Origin: Muribaculaceae bacterium Isolate-104 (HZI)
GTDB lineage: Bacteria > Bacteroidota > Bacteroidia > Bacteroidales > Muribaculaceae
Length of the DNA stretch: 64,000 nt
NCBI GenBank assembly: GCA_003762715.1
Contig: RIBJ01000032.1
Location: 1-64,000 of the forward strand
Reading direction: 5' to 3'
Shown: in pieces, positions 40,719 through 49,901 of the stretch
How positions within the stretch are numbered: the stretch's first letter is position 1
Layout: every line of letters starts with the position of its first letter
Notes under the pieces: generated by a model
What the model was told of the DNA's origin: nothing
What the model saw: only the letters and a program-made list of their open reading frames with translations
The model's database searches: none
Translations under genes and position numbers: made by a program

Positions 40719-43628
40719 ATGCCGAGAACCAAAATAAGTAAAGCAGCGACAGACCTCAATGTGGCAGTGCCGACAATCATCGAGTTTCTGCGCAAAAAAG
40801 GAATCACAGTCGACGACAGTCCCAATGCAAGGATTGACGAGGATGTGTATGACATTCTTGTCAAGGAATACAAGCCCGACCGCACTCTGAAGACACAGAG
40901 CGAGCAGCAGAAGGTAGACCGCCAGGCTGCAAAAGCGAAAACAGTGTCCGCTCCTCGTAGCGAAGAAATCAAGACCGCGCCCGCAGAGGCGCCCAAGGGT
41001 CCCAAGGTGGTCGGCAAAATAGACCTGTCAACCGGCAAGCCCGCCAATACGGCAGCGAAGGCTCCGGAGGCAAAGGCAGCGGCGCCCGCACCCGCTCCCG
41101 CGCCTGCCGCACCTGTGCAGAAGCCTGCCGCTCCGGCTGTGGAAAAAGCTGCGCCAGCACCGGCACCTGCTGCTCCTGCCGCCGAGGTTAAGAAACCGGA
41201 AGCGTCCAAGGCTGAGGCTCCAAAAGCAGAGGCACCCAAGGCGGAGGCACCAAAGCCTGCCGTACCCGCTGTAAAAGCGGAAGCGCCCGCCGCACCCAAG
41301 GCACCTGCCGCGCCGGCGCCGAAACCCGAGGCTGCTGCTGAAGCAAAACCCGAACCCGCAGCCAAAAGCACGGAACCGGAGGTGTTTACTCTCGGAGTAC
41401 CCAAGGTGGGCCCGCAGATAAATGTAATCGGCAAGATAGACCTTTCGACCCTGAACCAGTCGACCCGCCCCAAGAAAAAGGGCAAGGATGAGCGCCGCGG
41501 CGCAGCAAAACCCGGCACCCCCGGAGCAGCCGGCGCAGGCGACCGCAAGAAGCGCAAACGCATCGGCGGCAAGGAAAAGATAGATATAGAGAACCCCGGT
41601 CAGCAGGTGGCTCCCGCCCAGCGCGGCGCATCCGGCGGCGGACGCAACGGTGGCGATGACCGCCGTGGAAACTCACGCGGCGGAGGCAGAGACAGAAACC
41701 GTCACCAGCCTCATGTAGAGGTGAGCGAAGAGGATGTGCAGAAGCAGGTCAAGGAGACACTCGCACGCCTCACCAGCAAGGACAAGGGACAGAAAAAAGG
41801 TGTTAAATGGCGCAAGGAAAAACGCGAGGCTGTGGCAAACCGCGAGCGCGAGGCCCAGGAGCTGGAGGCAGCTGAAAGCAAGGTGCTCAAGCTCACGGAG
41901 TTCGTTACCGCCAATGACCTTGCCTCGATGATGAATGTGCCTATCAACAACGTCATAGCCACATGTATGAGCCTCGGTGTGATGGTGAGCATCAACCAGC
42001 GTCTCGACGCGGAGACTATCAATATCGTTGCAGAGGAGTTCGGATTCCAGACCGAGTATGTCAGCGCCGAAGTGGTCGAGGCTATATCTCAGGAGGACGA
42101 TGACGAAAGTATGCTCGAATCGCGCCCGCCTATTGTCACCGTGATGGGTCATGTCGACCACGGCAAAACCTCGCTTCTCGACTATATCCGCAACGCGAAT
42201 GTAATTGCCGGCGAGGCAGGCGGCATCACGCAGCATATCGGCGCGTATAATGTGAAGCTGTCCGACGGCAGACGAATCACATTCCTTGACACTCCGGGTC
42301 ACGAGGCGTTTACCGCGATGCGTGCCCGCGGAGCCAAGGTTACCGACCTGTGTATCATCATAGTTGCGGCAGACGACAATGTGATGCCGCAGACAGTGGA
42401 GGCTATCAACCATGCCTCTGCAGCCGGTGTGCCTATCGTCTTTGCCATAAACAAGATAGACAAGCCCGCCGCCAATCCCGACAAGGTTAAGGAGGAGCTT
42501 GCCAACATGAACTATCTCGTAGAGGAGTGGGGCGGCAAGTACCAGAGCCAGGACATTTCCGCCAAGAAGGGCATCGGTGTGGAAGAGCTTATGGAAAAGG
42601 TGCTTCTTGAAGCCGAGATGCTTGACCTGAAAGCCAATCCGAACCGCAACGCTGTGGGCTCAATAATAGAGTCGTCGCTTGACAAGGGCAGGGGCTACAT
42701 AGCCACAGTGCTTGTGCAGAACGGCACCCTGCGTGTGGGCGACACCATTCTCGCCGGCACACACTTCGGCAAGGTCAAGGCAATGTTCAATGAACGCAAC
42801 CAGCGCATTACCGAGGCGGGTCCCGCCGCGCCGGCGCTTATCTTAGGTCTTAACGGCGCACCGACAGCGGGCGATACATTCAATGTGATGTCGTCTGAGC
42901 AGGAGGCGCGCGAAATCGCCACCAAGCGCGAGCAACTTCAGCGCGAGCTGGGTCTGCGTACCAAGAAGATACTCACACTCGACGATATAGGCAGACGCCG
43001 CGCAATCGGCAACTTCCAGGAGCTGAATATAATTGTAAAAGGCGACGTGGACGGCTCAATCGAGGCGCTTTCCGACTCGCTCATCAAGCTCTCGACACCT
43101 GAAATACAGGTGAATGTGCTTCACAAGGCAGTAGGTGCCATCTCCGAAAGCGATGTCACACTCGCCGCCGCTTCCGATGCCATAATCATCGGCTTCCAGG
43201 TGCGTCCGAGCGTGGCTGCACGCCGCGCCGCAGAGAAGGAGGGCGTGGAAATACGCCTCTACTCTGTAATCTATCAGGCGATAGAGGAGGTGAAGGACGC
43301 AATGGAGGGTATGCTTGCTCCCGAAATCAAGGAGGAGGTTACCGGTACCGCCGAGGTGCTTCAGGCATATCACATCTCCAAGGTTGGCACAATCGCTGGC
43401 TGTATTGTGCGCGAGGGTCGTATCAAGCGTTCGTGCAAGGTGCGCCTGATTCGCGACGGTATTGTGAGATATACCGGCGACCTCGGTTCGCTCAAGCGCT
43501 TCAAGGATGATGTCAAAGAGGTTGTGAGCGGCTACGACTGCGGTCTGTCAATCGCAGGCTACAACGACATCCGCGAGGGCGACATGATAGAGGCGTTCGA
43601 GGAAGTCGAAGTCAAGAAAACCCTCTGA
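40719..43628 (+). CDS. infB: Translation initiation factor IF-2
   Basis: The 969-residue GTPase brings initiator tRNA to the ribosome. It has an N-terminal IF2_N helix module ([19 protein letters not shown]). A long Ala/Pro/Lys low-complexity stretch (about 85-230) with repeated EAPKA units and an Arg/Gly-rich RNA-binding-like patch near 310-325 follow, then the G domain with GHVDHGKT (477-484), DTPGHEAF and NKID. Domains II to IV follow ([17 protein letters not shown] to the end). The unstructured insert is long but usual for Bacteroidota. Confidence 0.97.
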   Translation: MPRTKISKAATDLNVAVPTIIEFLRKKGITVDDSPNARIDEDVYDILVKEYKPDRTLKTQSEQQKVDRQAAKAKTVSAPRSEEIKTAPAEAPKGPKVVGKIDLSTGKPANTAAKAPEAKAAAPAPAPAPAAPVQKPAAPAVEKAAPAPAPAAPAAEVKKPEASKAEAPKAEAPKAEAPKPAVPAVKAEAPAAPKAPAAPAPKPEAAAEAKPEPAAKSTEPEVFTLGVPKVGPQINVIGKIDLSTLNQSTRPKKKGKDERRGAAKPGTPGAAGAGDRKKRKRIGGKEKIDIENPGQQVAPAQRGASGGGRNGGDDRRGNSRGGGRDRNRHQPHVEVSEEDVQKQVKETLARLTSKDKGQKKGVKWRKEKREAVANREREAQELEAAESKVLKLTEFVTANDLASMMNVPINNVIATCMSLGVMVSINQRLDAETINIVAEEFGFQTEYVSAEVVEAISQEDDDESMLESRPPIVTVMGHVDHGKTSLLDYIRNANVIAGEAGGITQHIGAYNVKLSDGRRITFLDTPGHEAFTAMRARGAKVTDLCIIIVAADDNVMPQTVEAINHASAAGVPIVFAINKIDKPAANPDKVKEELANMNYLVEEWGGKYQSQDISAKKGIGVEELMEKVLLEAEMLDLKANPNRNAVGSIIESSLDKGRGYIATVLVQNGTLRVGDTILAGTHFGKVKAMFNERNQRITEAGPAAPALILGLNGAPTAGDTFNVMSSEQEAREIATKREQLQRELGLRTKKILTLDDIGRRRAIGNFQELNIIVKGDVDGSIEALSDSLIKLSTPEIQVNVLHKAVGAISESDVTLAAASDAIIIGFQVRPSVAARRAAEKEGVEIRLYSVIYQAIEEVKDAMEGMLAPEIKEEVTGTAEVLQAYHISKVGTIAGCIVREGRIKRSCKVRLIRDGIVRYTGDLGSLKRFKDDVKEVVSGYDCGLSIAGYNDIREGDMIEAFEEVEVKKTL

Positions 43629-43642
43629 CCCTGTCAGAAAAC

Positions 43643-44125
43643 ATGCATACCGCCTATCTGAACATAGGCTCCAATATCGGTGACCGTCGCGGCAATATTG
43701 CAGCGGCGGTCGATGCCATAAAGGAGCGGCTTGATGCCGGCGCCGCAGTGTCTGCCGAGGTGGAGAGCGAGCCGTGGGGCTATTCTTCGCCCAACCCTTA
43801 TATTAATATAGGTGTGGCTCTTCGCACGGAGCTGTCGCCGCTGGAGCTTCTTGGAGCGGTGCGCGACATTGAGCGGGCAATCAGCCCTGCGCCGCACCGC
43901 AATGCCGACGGCTCGTATGCCGACCGGCTTATCGACATAGACATAATAGCTGTGGACAGTCTTGTAGTGGATGTTGCCGAGCTTCAGATACCACACCCGC
44001 GCATGCACGAGCGCCGATTTGTGCTCGAACCGATGAATTGTCTGAATCCGCGGTGGATTCACCCGATTTTGGGTCTGAATCCGTCTCAGATGCTGGAAAA
44101 CATACTCTTGGATTTTATGTTATAA
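43643..44125 (+). CDS. folK: 6-hydroxymethyl-7,8-dihydropterin pyrophosphokinase (HPPK)
   Basis: The 160-residue enzyme of folate synthesis carries AYLNIGSNIGDRRGNI, EPWGYSSPNPYINIGV and the catalytic block DGSYADRLIDIDIIAVDSL with the metal Asp pair. HPRMHERRFVLEPMNCLNP is the C-terminal hallmark. It follows infB by 14 nt and is probably the last gene of the rimP operon. The susC1 regulatory region begins inside its last codons. Confidence 0.94.
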   Translation: MHTAYLNIGSNIGDRRGNIAAAVDAIKERLDAGAAVSAEVESEPWGYSSPNPYINIGVALRTELSPLELLGAVRDIERAISPAPHRNADGSYADRLIDIDIIAVDSLVVDVAELQIPHPRMHERRFVLEPMNCLNPRWIHPILGLNPSQMLENILLDFML

Positions 44126-44186
44126 AACATATTTAACAAATATTCACAAACGGGGAGGGGTATTTGGCATCTGTGTATTAATTTTG
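44113..44186 (+). promoter_or_regulatory. susC1 promoter with G-tract in place of the -33 box
   Basis: A conserved block (TTTAACAAATATTCACAAAC) leads to GGGGAGGGG (44152-44160), then TATTTG, and after 18 bp from the G-tract the -7 box TAATTTTG (44179-44186). The same layout recurs before susC2 at 49751-49825. A G-rich tract sits where TTTG would normally be. Confidence 0.6.
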
Positions 44187-44276
44187 GCTAAACTAATGTG
44201 AATGTGTTTTATCCGCTGTTAACGGAATACAACGCATTTGTAGTTAACCTTATTTACTAACTAACTTATACACAGT

Positions 44277-47200
44277 ATGTTTCATCAACTACGCAATCTG
44301 AGCAAGAAGCTTGTGGCTATCCCCGTGCTATTGCTCACGCTATGTGCGCTGACCGGATGGAGCTTCACAGCTTCAGCAGCTCCGGCACCCGACACTGCTA
44401 CGGGTGTAGTACTTGACCAGGACGGCGAGCCTATGCCGGGAGCCTCTGTAATGGTGCTTGGCACCACCCTCGGAGCTTCTACCGACATCGACGGCAAGTT
44501 TTCTATCGCCAATGTCAGGAACGGCGCATCAATCCGCATTTCTTATGTAGGCTGCAAACCCGTTACCGTGAAATGGGAGGGAACACCTCTTACCGTTTCC
44601 CTCGAAGACGACGTAGAGTCGCTTGACGAGGTTGTTGTTGTGGGTTTCGGACAGCAGAAAAAAGTAAACCTCACCGGAGCCGTGTCGGCAGTGAGCGCCA
44701 AAGAGCTCTCCAACCGCCCAGTAAGCTCTGTGTCTGACGCTCTTCAGGGTCTTGTGCCGGGCCTTAACGTGCTGTCGTCGAACCTCGGCGGTCAGCTCAA
44801 CGGCACCCGCACCATGAACATCCGCGGTACCGGTACTATCGGCACCGGTTCAAGCGTTACCCCCCTTATCCTTATCGACGGCATGGAAGGCGCCCTCGAA
44901 ACCGTTAACCCGCAGGATGTGGAGAGCATCTCTATCCTCAAGGACGCCTCGGCTTCTTCTATCTACGGTATCCGCGCTGCCGGCGGTGTGATTCTTGTTA
45001 CAACCAAGAAAGGCAAGGAAGGCAAAGTGACCGTCAACTACAATGACTCGTTCCGTTTCAGCCATGTAATACGCATGCCTGAAAAGATGGACTCCTACAA
45101 CTATGCCATCATGATGAACGAGGGTTCTATCAACAACGGCGGCGGTCAGTGGCTTCCCGACAGCAAGGTGGAGCAGATCAAGAACTACCTCGCCAATCCC
45201 ACCGGTCCCTCTATGTTCCGCAACCCCAACACCAACTATTGGGAGGTATGGGACGTTGTCGACATCATACCCATCGCCAATGTAGACTGGCTCGATGAGC
45301 ATTTCGGCAAAACAGGCTTCACTCAGGAACACAACCTTTCGGTGAACGGCGGTTCTGAGAAAGTCAACTACTATTTCTCAGGCAATGTGCTTGACCAGGA
45401 GGGTATCCTTCGCTACGGCGATGACCGTCTGCGCCGCTATACTCTCAACGGACGCGCCAGCATAAAGATTACCGACTGGCTCACATTCGGCTACAGCACC
45501 CGTTGGTGGAGAAACGACTATGACGCTCCCTCGCTTATCGGTGACAACGGCTCCAACCAGTTCTACCACGACGTTATGCGCTACTGGAACATGATTCCTG
45601 TCAAGGATCCCAACAATCACTATGTTCGCGAAAGTTATATCCCCGCTCTTACCGAAGGCGGCAGATTTAAAAAGAACCAGGACCAGTTTGACCAGCAGTT
45701 CTCAATCAACGCCACTCCTCTTGCAGGGCTGAATATACACGGCGAGTTCAACTACCGCACTTACAGCCAGAACATCCACCGCTATTATTTTCAGACCTAT
45801 TCTTACGACGTGGACGACCAGCCATACGCCAACAAGGCGTCGGCAATGCCCACCAACACCTCTGTGTACGACTACAACTACAAGCAGAACTATTTCAACC
45901 CCAATGTCTACGCCGACTATAACTTCAAGGTAAACGAAGACAACAACTTCAAGGTTATGGCTGGTTTCCAGGCTGAATGGCTCAACTACAAGAACTTCTC
46001 GGCACAGCGTACCGATATTCTCAACGACATTCCCTGGCTTGACACCACAAACGGCACAGCAAGTGTTTCGGGAGGCACAGCCACATGGAGCACCGCCGGC
46101 TGGTTCGGTCGTATCAACTACGACTACAAGGGCCGTTACCTCGTGGAGGGCAACATACGCTATGACGGCACCTCGCGTTTCCGCAGCGGTCGCCGCTGGA
46201 GTACAAGCCCCTCGTTCTCTTTGGGCTGGAACATAGCGCAGGAAGAATTCATGCAGGGTCTGCGCCCGACACTCAACACCCTCAAGCTCCGTGGCTCATG
46301 GGGTCGTCTGGGCAACCAGAACACCAACAACTGGTATCCCACATACTCCAACATGGGCTATAGCGCCAATAGCTATGGCTGGCTCATCGGCGGTGAAAAA
46401 CCGACTTATGCCACCCAGCCTTCGCTCGTGGCAAGCTCGCTCACATGGGAAAAGAACCAGACATGGGACATAGGTCTCGACTGGGGTCTGTTCAACAACC
46501 GCCTTACCGGCAGCTTTGACTACTATCAGCGCAAGACTCTCGACATGGTGGGACCCGGTCCTGACCTGCCCGACGTTCTCGGAGCCTCTGTGCCTAACGT
46601 AAACAGTGTGTCCATGACCTCCAAAGGCTGGGAAATCACTATCGGCTGGCGCGACCGCATCCAGGACTTCACCTACGGCATCAGCGCAAACCTTGCCGAC
46701 TATCAGATTACTATCGACGACTATGACAACAACCCGAGCAGCCTTCTGAGCATCGGCACAGGTCAGCACGGTCCCTACTACAAAGGCGCCAAACTCGGCA
46801 ATATCTGGGGCTTCAAGGTTATCGGCATCGCCAAGACTCAGGAAGAGATGGATGCCCACCTCGACGCGCTTGACGCCGCGTACACAGCCAAAAACGGTCA
46901 TGCTCCCGCTCAGCCCCGCCGCGGTCAGAGCGCGCTCGGCAGCAACTGGGCGGCAGGCGACCTGATGTACGCCGACCTTGACGGCGACGGTCTTGTAAAC
47001 ACCGGCAGCAACACCGAAGGCAATCCCGGCGACCGTGTGATTGTCGGCAACAACACACCCCGCTACAGCTTCGGTATCAACCTTGACGCTCAGTGGAAAG
47101 GCTTTGACCTCAAAGTATTCTTCCAGGGTGTGGGCAAGCGCGATTACTGGGCTGACGGAGCGGTATTCACAGGTCCCTGCGCCAACAACCAGTGGCAGGC

Positions 47201-47582
47201 GGCAGGTCTTGTGCAGCACCTCGACTATTTCCGTCCCGAAGGCACAACCAACCCTCTCGGTCCCAACGTAGACGCTTACTATCCCCGTCCCAACTGGGGT
47301 GGCGGCAAGAACTTCCAGGTGTCTGACCGCTACATTCAGAACGCCGCATACGGCAGACTCAAAAACGTTACCATAGGCTACACCATTCCGCAGAACATAA
47401 CACGCAAGGCTTACATTGAAAACCTCCGTGTGTTCTTCTCCGGCGAAAACCTCGCCACCATAACCAGCTTCACCGGAACAGGCGACCCCGAACTCGTCGA
47501 CTCCTACTACAACGCTTACGGTTATGGCAAGGTGTACCCCCTCCAGAGAGTGCTTTCTTTCGGTCTTAACGTAACCTTCTAA
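44277..47582 (+). CDS. SusC-family TonB-dependent outer-membrane transporter 1
   Basis: The 1101-residue protein imports oligosaccharides with its SusD lid. The signal segment ends TGWSFTASAAPAPD (about 36). A carboxypeptidase-regulatory-like domain (ATGVVLDQDGEPMPGASV to YVGCKPVTVKW) follows, then LDEVVVVGFGQQKK, the plug (about 120-235, IRGTGTIGTGSSVTPLIL) and the 22-strand barrel ending LSFGLNVTF. It is a near copy of susC2 in its N-terminus and promoter. It is 18 nt upstream of susD1. The substrate is not readable from sequence. Confidence 0.95.
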   Translation: MFHQLRNLSKKLVAIPVLLLTLCALTGWSFTASAAPAPDTATGVVLDQDGEPMPGASVMVLGTTLGASTDIDGKFSIANVRNGASIRISYVGCKPVTVKWEGTPLTVSLEDDVESLDEVVVVGFGQQKKVNLTGAVSAVSAKELSNRPVSSVSDALQGLVPGLNVLSSNLGGQLNGTRTMNIRGTGTIGTGSSVTPLILIDGMEGALETVNPQDVESISILKDASASSIYGIRAAGGVILVTTKKGKEGKVTVNYNDSFRFSHVIRMPEKMDSYNYAIMMNEGSINNGGGQWLPDSKVEQIKNYLANPTGPSMFRNPNTNYWEVWDVVDIIPIANVDWLDEHFGKTGFTQEHNLSVNGGSEKVNYYFSGNVLDQEGILRYGDDRLRRYTLNGRASIKITDWLTFGYSTRWWRNDYDAPSLIGDNGSNQFYHDVMRYWNMIPVKDPNNHYVRESYIPALTEGGRFKKNQDQFDQQFSINATPLAGLNIHGEFNYRTYSQNIHRYYFQTYSYDVDDQPYANKASAMPTNTSVYDYNYKQNYFNPNVYADYNFKVNEDNNFKVMAGFQAEWLNYKNFSAQRTDILNDIPWLDTTNGTASVSGGTATWSTAGWFGRINYDYKGRYLVEGNIRYDGTSRFRSGRRWSTSPSFSLGWNIAQEEFMQGLRPTLNTLKLRGSWGRLGNQNTNNWYPTYSNMGYSANSYGWLIGGEKPTYATQPSLVASSLTWEKNQTWDIGLDWGLFNNRLTGSFDYYQRKTLDMVGPGPDLPDVLGASVPNVNSVSMTSKGWEITIGWRDRIQDFTYGISANLADYQITIDDYDNNPSSLLSIGTGQHGPYYKGAKLGNIWGFKVIGIAKTQEEMDAHLDALDAAYTAKNGHAPAQPRRGQSALGSNWAAGDLMYADLDGDGLVNTGSNTEGNPGDRVIVGNNTPRYSFGINLDAQWKGFDLKVFFQGVGKRDYWADGAVFTGPCANNQWQAAGLVQHLDYFRPEGTTNPLGPNVDAYYPRPNWGGGKNFQVSDRYIQNAAYGRLKNVTIGYTIPQNITRKAYIENLRVFFSGENLATITSFTGTGDPELVDSYYNAYGYGKVYPLQRVLSFGLNVTF

Positions 47583-47600
47583 AATCAACTGAATCCGATT

Positions 47601-49643
47601 ATGAAAAAATATATCTCAGCTCTGCTTATAGGTGCTTCGATGGCGGGTCTCACATCTTGCCATGATTACCTGAACGAGCAGCCGGAATCGTCGCTGATAC
47701 CGGAAACATTCTTTTCCACGGCAGACCAGCTTGCGGCATACACAATCGGCATGTACGGCAATTTCCCCGTGCATGACCAGTACTCATGGTCGCTCGGCAC
47801 ATTCATCATTGACAACGGCACCGACGACATGGTGGGCATGAGCGCCTCATCGCAGTGGGCGCCCGGATTGTGGCAGACACCCTCCGGCTCAGGATGGAGC
47901 TTCACATTCATACGCAACGCCAACTATTTCCTTGAAAACGCCGTGCCAAAATTTGAGGCAGGTACGATTTCCGGCAACTCCAATCAGGTAAGACAGTATA
48001 TTGGCGAAGGCTATTTCCTCCGCGCCTATGCCTACTGGCTCCAGTACAGCGCCTACGGCGACTTCCCCATTGTGGAGACCGCTCTGCCCGATGACAAGGA
48101 AGTGCTTATGGATGCTTCGGTGCGTCAGCCCCGCAACAAGGTTGCCCGCTTTATTCTCAGCGATCTTGACAAGGCTATAGCGCTTCTTCCCGACAATGCC
48201 GAAGGCGGCAAACAGCGCATCAACAAGGCTTGCGCGCAGCTTCTCCGCAGCCGCGTGGCTCTCTTTGAGGGCACATGGCTCAAAAACCACAAAGGCACAG
48301 CGCTTGTGCCCGGCGGCCCCGGCTGGTCCGGCGATGCCTCGCTCCTCGGCTCTGATTTCAACATCGATGCTGAAATATCATACTTCCTCACCGAGGCTAT
48401 GAACTCAGCCAAGCCGGTTGCCGACGCTGTTGTGAACAATCTCGCTACTAATACCGCGACCGCAGAGGGCTATTCCGATGCCGAGACATGCATAAACCCC
48501 TACTACGGCATGTTTACCGAAACCAACCTCGACAGCTATGCCGAAGTGCTCATGTACAAGAGCTATAACCTGAGCCAGGGCATATACTCCAACATCTACA
48601 TGCAGTTCCAGCGCAACGGCGGCAACACCGGCTGGACCCGCGGACTGGTCAACAGCTTCCTCATGGAGAACGGTCTGCCTGTATATGCTCCCGGCTCCGG
48701 TTATGACGAAAACTGGGAAAACCAGGGTGTTACAGCGACTCTCCAGAACCGCGACTCACGCATACGCATCTTCACCAAGGGCGACAACAGTGTGACAGCG
48801 TTCAATACCGACGGCTCCACCGAAAACTGGGCTATGGGCTGGCTCATCAACGCTTCTTCCGAAATGCGTTGTGTAACCGGCTACGGTGTAAAAAAAGGCA
48901 TGATATATCTGCCCAACCCGCAGTCTCACGACCACGGCACCCAGGGCAGCATTGTGTTCCGCGCAACCGAAGCGCTCCTCAACTATATGGAAGCATGCGT
49001 TGAGCTTACCGGATCTGTTGACGGCACAGCCGGCTCTTACTGGGCAGCTCTGCGCAACCGTGCTAAAGTCGACGCCGACTACACAAAAACCGTGGCTGCG
49101 ACCGACATGACCAAGGAAGCTCTCGGCGACTGGGGCGCATACACCCGCGGCGCTCTTGTGAGTCCGTTGCTCTATAATGTGCGCCGCGAACGCCGCAACG
49201 AGCTGATGGCTGAAGGATTCCGTATGGACGACCTCCGCCGTTGGGCAGCCCTTGACCAGCTTGCCACCAATCCTTATCAGATTGAAGGCATGAAGTTCTG
49301 GGGTACTGTCTATGACAAGAAAGCGGGTGTCAACCCCATGAACCTCCACAACGCCGACGGCACAGAGTCTGTTGTCAAAGTTGACGTTGCAGGCGGTACC
49401 GGCAACATGAGCGACCCCGCAATCAGCGGTCCCTATGTTCACCCGTATCAGATTTCCAATGTCGGAAATAACTTCTTCAACGGCTTCTCCTGGACCCGTG
49501 CGCAGTATCTCTCACCCATCGGCGCAAACGCGTTCAGCAAGACAGCCACAGATTTTGATGCCGACGGTAATGTTACCTCCTCGGTGGTTTATCAGAACCC
49601 CGGCTGGTCAATCAAGGCTGGCATCGGCGCGTCCGACATCTGA
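47601..49643 (+). CDS. SusD/RagB-family surface glycan-binding lipoprotein 1
   Basis: The 680-residue protein has a lipoprotein signal ending in GLTSC (Cys20) and SusD-type helical/TPR architecture: YLNEQPESSLIPETFFST, GEGYFLRAYAYWLQYSAYGDFP, and the C-terminal NVRRERRNELMAEGFRMDDLRRWA. It caps SusC1 and binds the glycan. It is somewhat longer than classic SusD (about 550 residues). It ends before a strong terminator. Confidence 0.94.
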   Translation: MKKYISALLIGASMAGLTSCHDYLNEQPESSLIPETFFSTADQLAAYTIGMYGNFPVHDQYSWSLGTFIIDNGTDDMVGMSASSQWAPGLWQTPSGSGWSFTFIRNANYFLENAVPKFEAGTISGNSNQVRQYIGEGYFLRAYAYWLQYSAYGDFPIVETALPDDKEVLMDASVRQPRNKVARFILSDLDKAIALLPDNAEGGKQRINKACAQLLRSRVALFEGTWLKNHKGTALVPGGPGWSGDASLLGSDFNIDAEISYFLTEAMNSAKPVADAVVNNLATNTATAEGYSDAETCINPYYGMFTETNLDSYAEVLMYKSYNLSQGIYSNIYMQFQRNGGNTGWTRGLVNSFLMENGLPVYAPGSGYDENWENQGVTATLQNRDSRIRIFTKGDNSVTAFNTDGSTENWAMGWLINASSEMRCVTGYGVKKGMIYLPNPQSHDHGTQGSIVFRATEALLNYMEACVELTGSVDGTAGSYWAALRNRAKVDADYTKTVAATDMTKEALGDWGAYTRGALVSPLLYNVRRERRNELMAEGFRMDDLRRWAALDQLATNPYQIEGMKFWGTVYDKKAGVNPMNLHNADGTESVVKVDVAGGTGNMSDPAISGPYVHPYQISNVGNNFFNGFSWTRAQYLSPIGANAFSKTATDFDADGNVTSSVVYQNPGWSIKAGIGASDI

Positions 49644-49706
49644 TTTAAATAGCAGCACAAACTGCTTGTGAAAGCAGTTACGCTCATAGACTGATCAAAT
49701 AGACAT

Positions 49707-49757
49707 GAGAGTGTGCCGGCCCCTTCGCAGGGGCGGCACACTCTCTGTGTTTTTATG
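49707..49757 (+). terminator. Intrinsic terminator of the susC1-susD1 operon
   Basis: GAGAGTGTGCCGgCCCC pairs with GGGGCGGCACACTCTC on a short loop, followed by TGTGTTTTTATG. Confidence 0.85.
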
Positions 49758-49825
49758 TTTTACAACATGTTTAACAAGATTTCACAAATGGGGGGGGGGT
49801 ATTTGTCGCAGTTGATATAAATTTG
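49751..49825 (+). promoter_or_regulatory. susC2 promoter with a 10-G tract in place of the -33 box
   Basis: The block TTTAACAAGATTTCACAAAT leads to ten Gs (49790-49799), TATTTG (49800-49805) and TAAATTTG (49818-49825). The distance from G-tract end to -7 box is 18 bp, as at susC1. The homopolymer is prone to slippage. Confidence 0.6.
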
Positions 49826-49901
49826 CTTAACATTTATGCAATGATGTTATAAAACAGTGCATATTTTTACAACCTTATTTACTAATTAACTAATTCATTG
49901 T

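Noticed and set aside
41220-41270. Repeat element in infB (EAPKA units)
   Set aside because: This is the usual low-complexity linker of IF-2, not a mobile or regulatory repeat.
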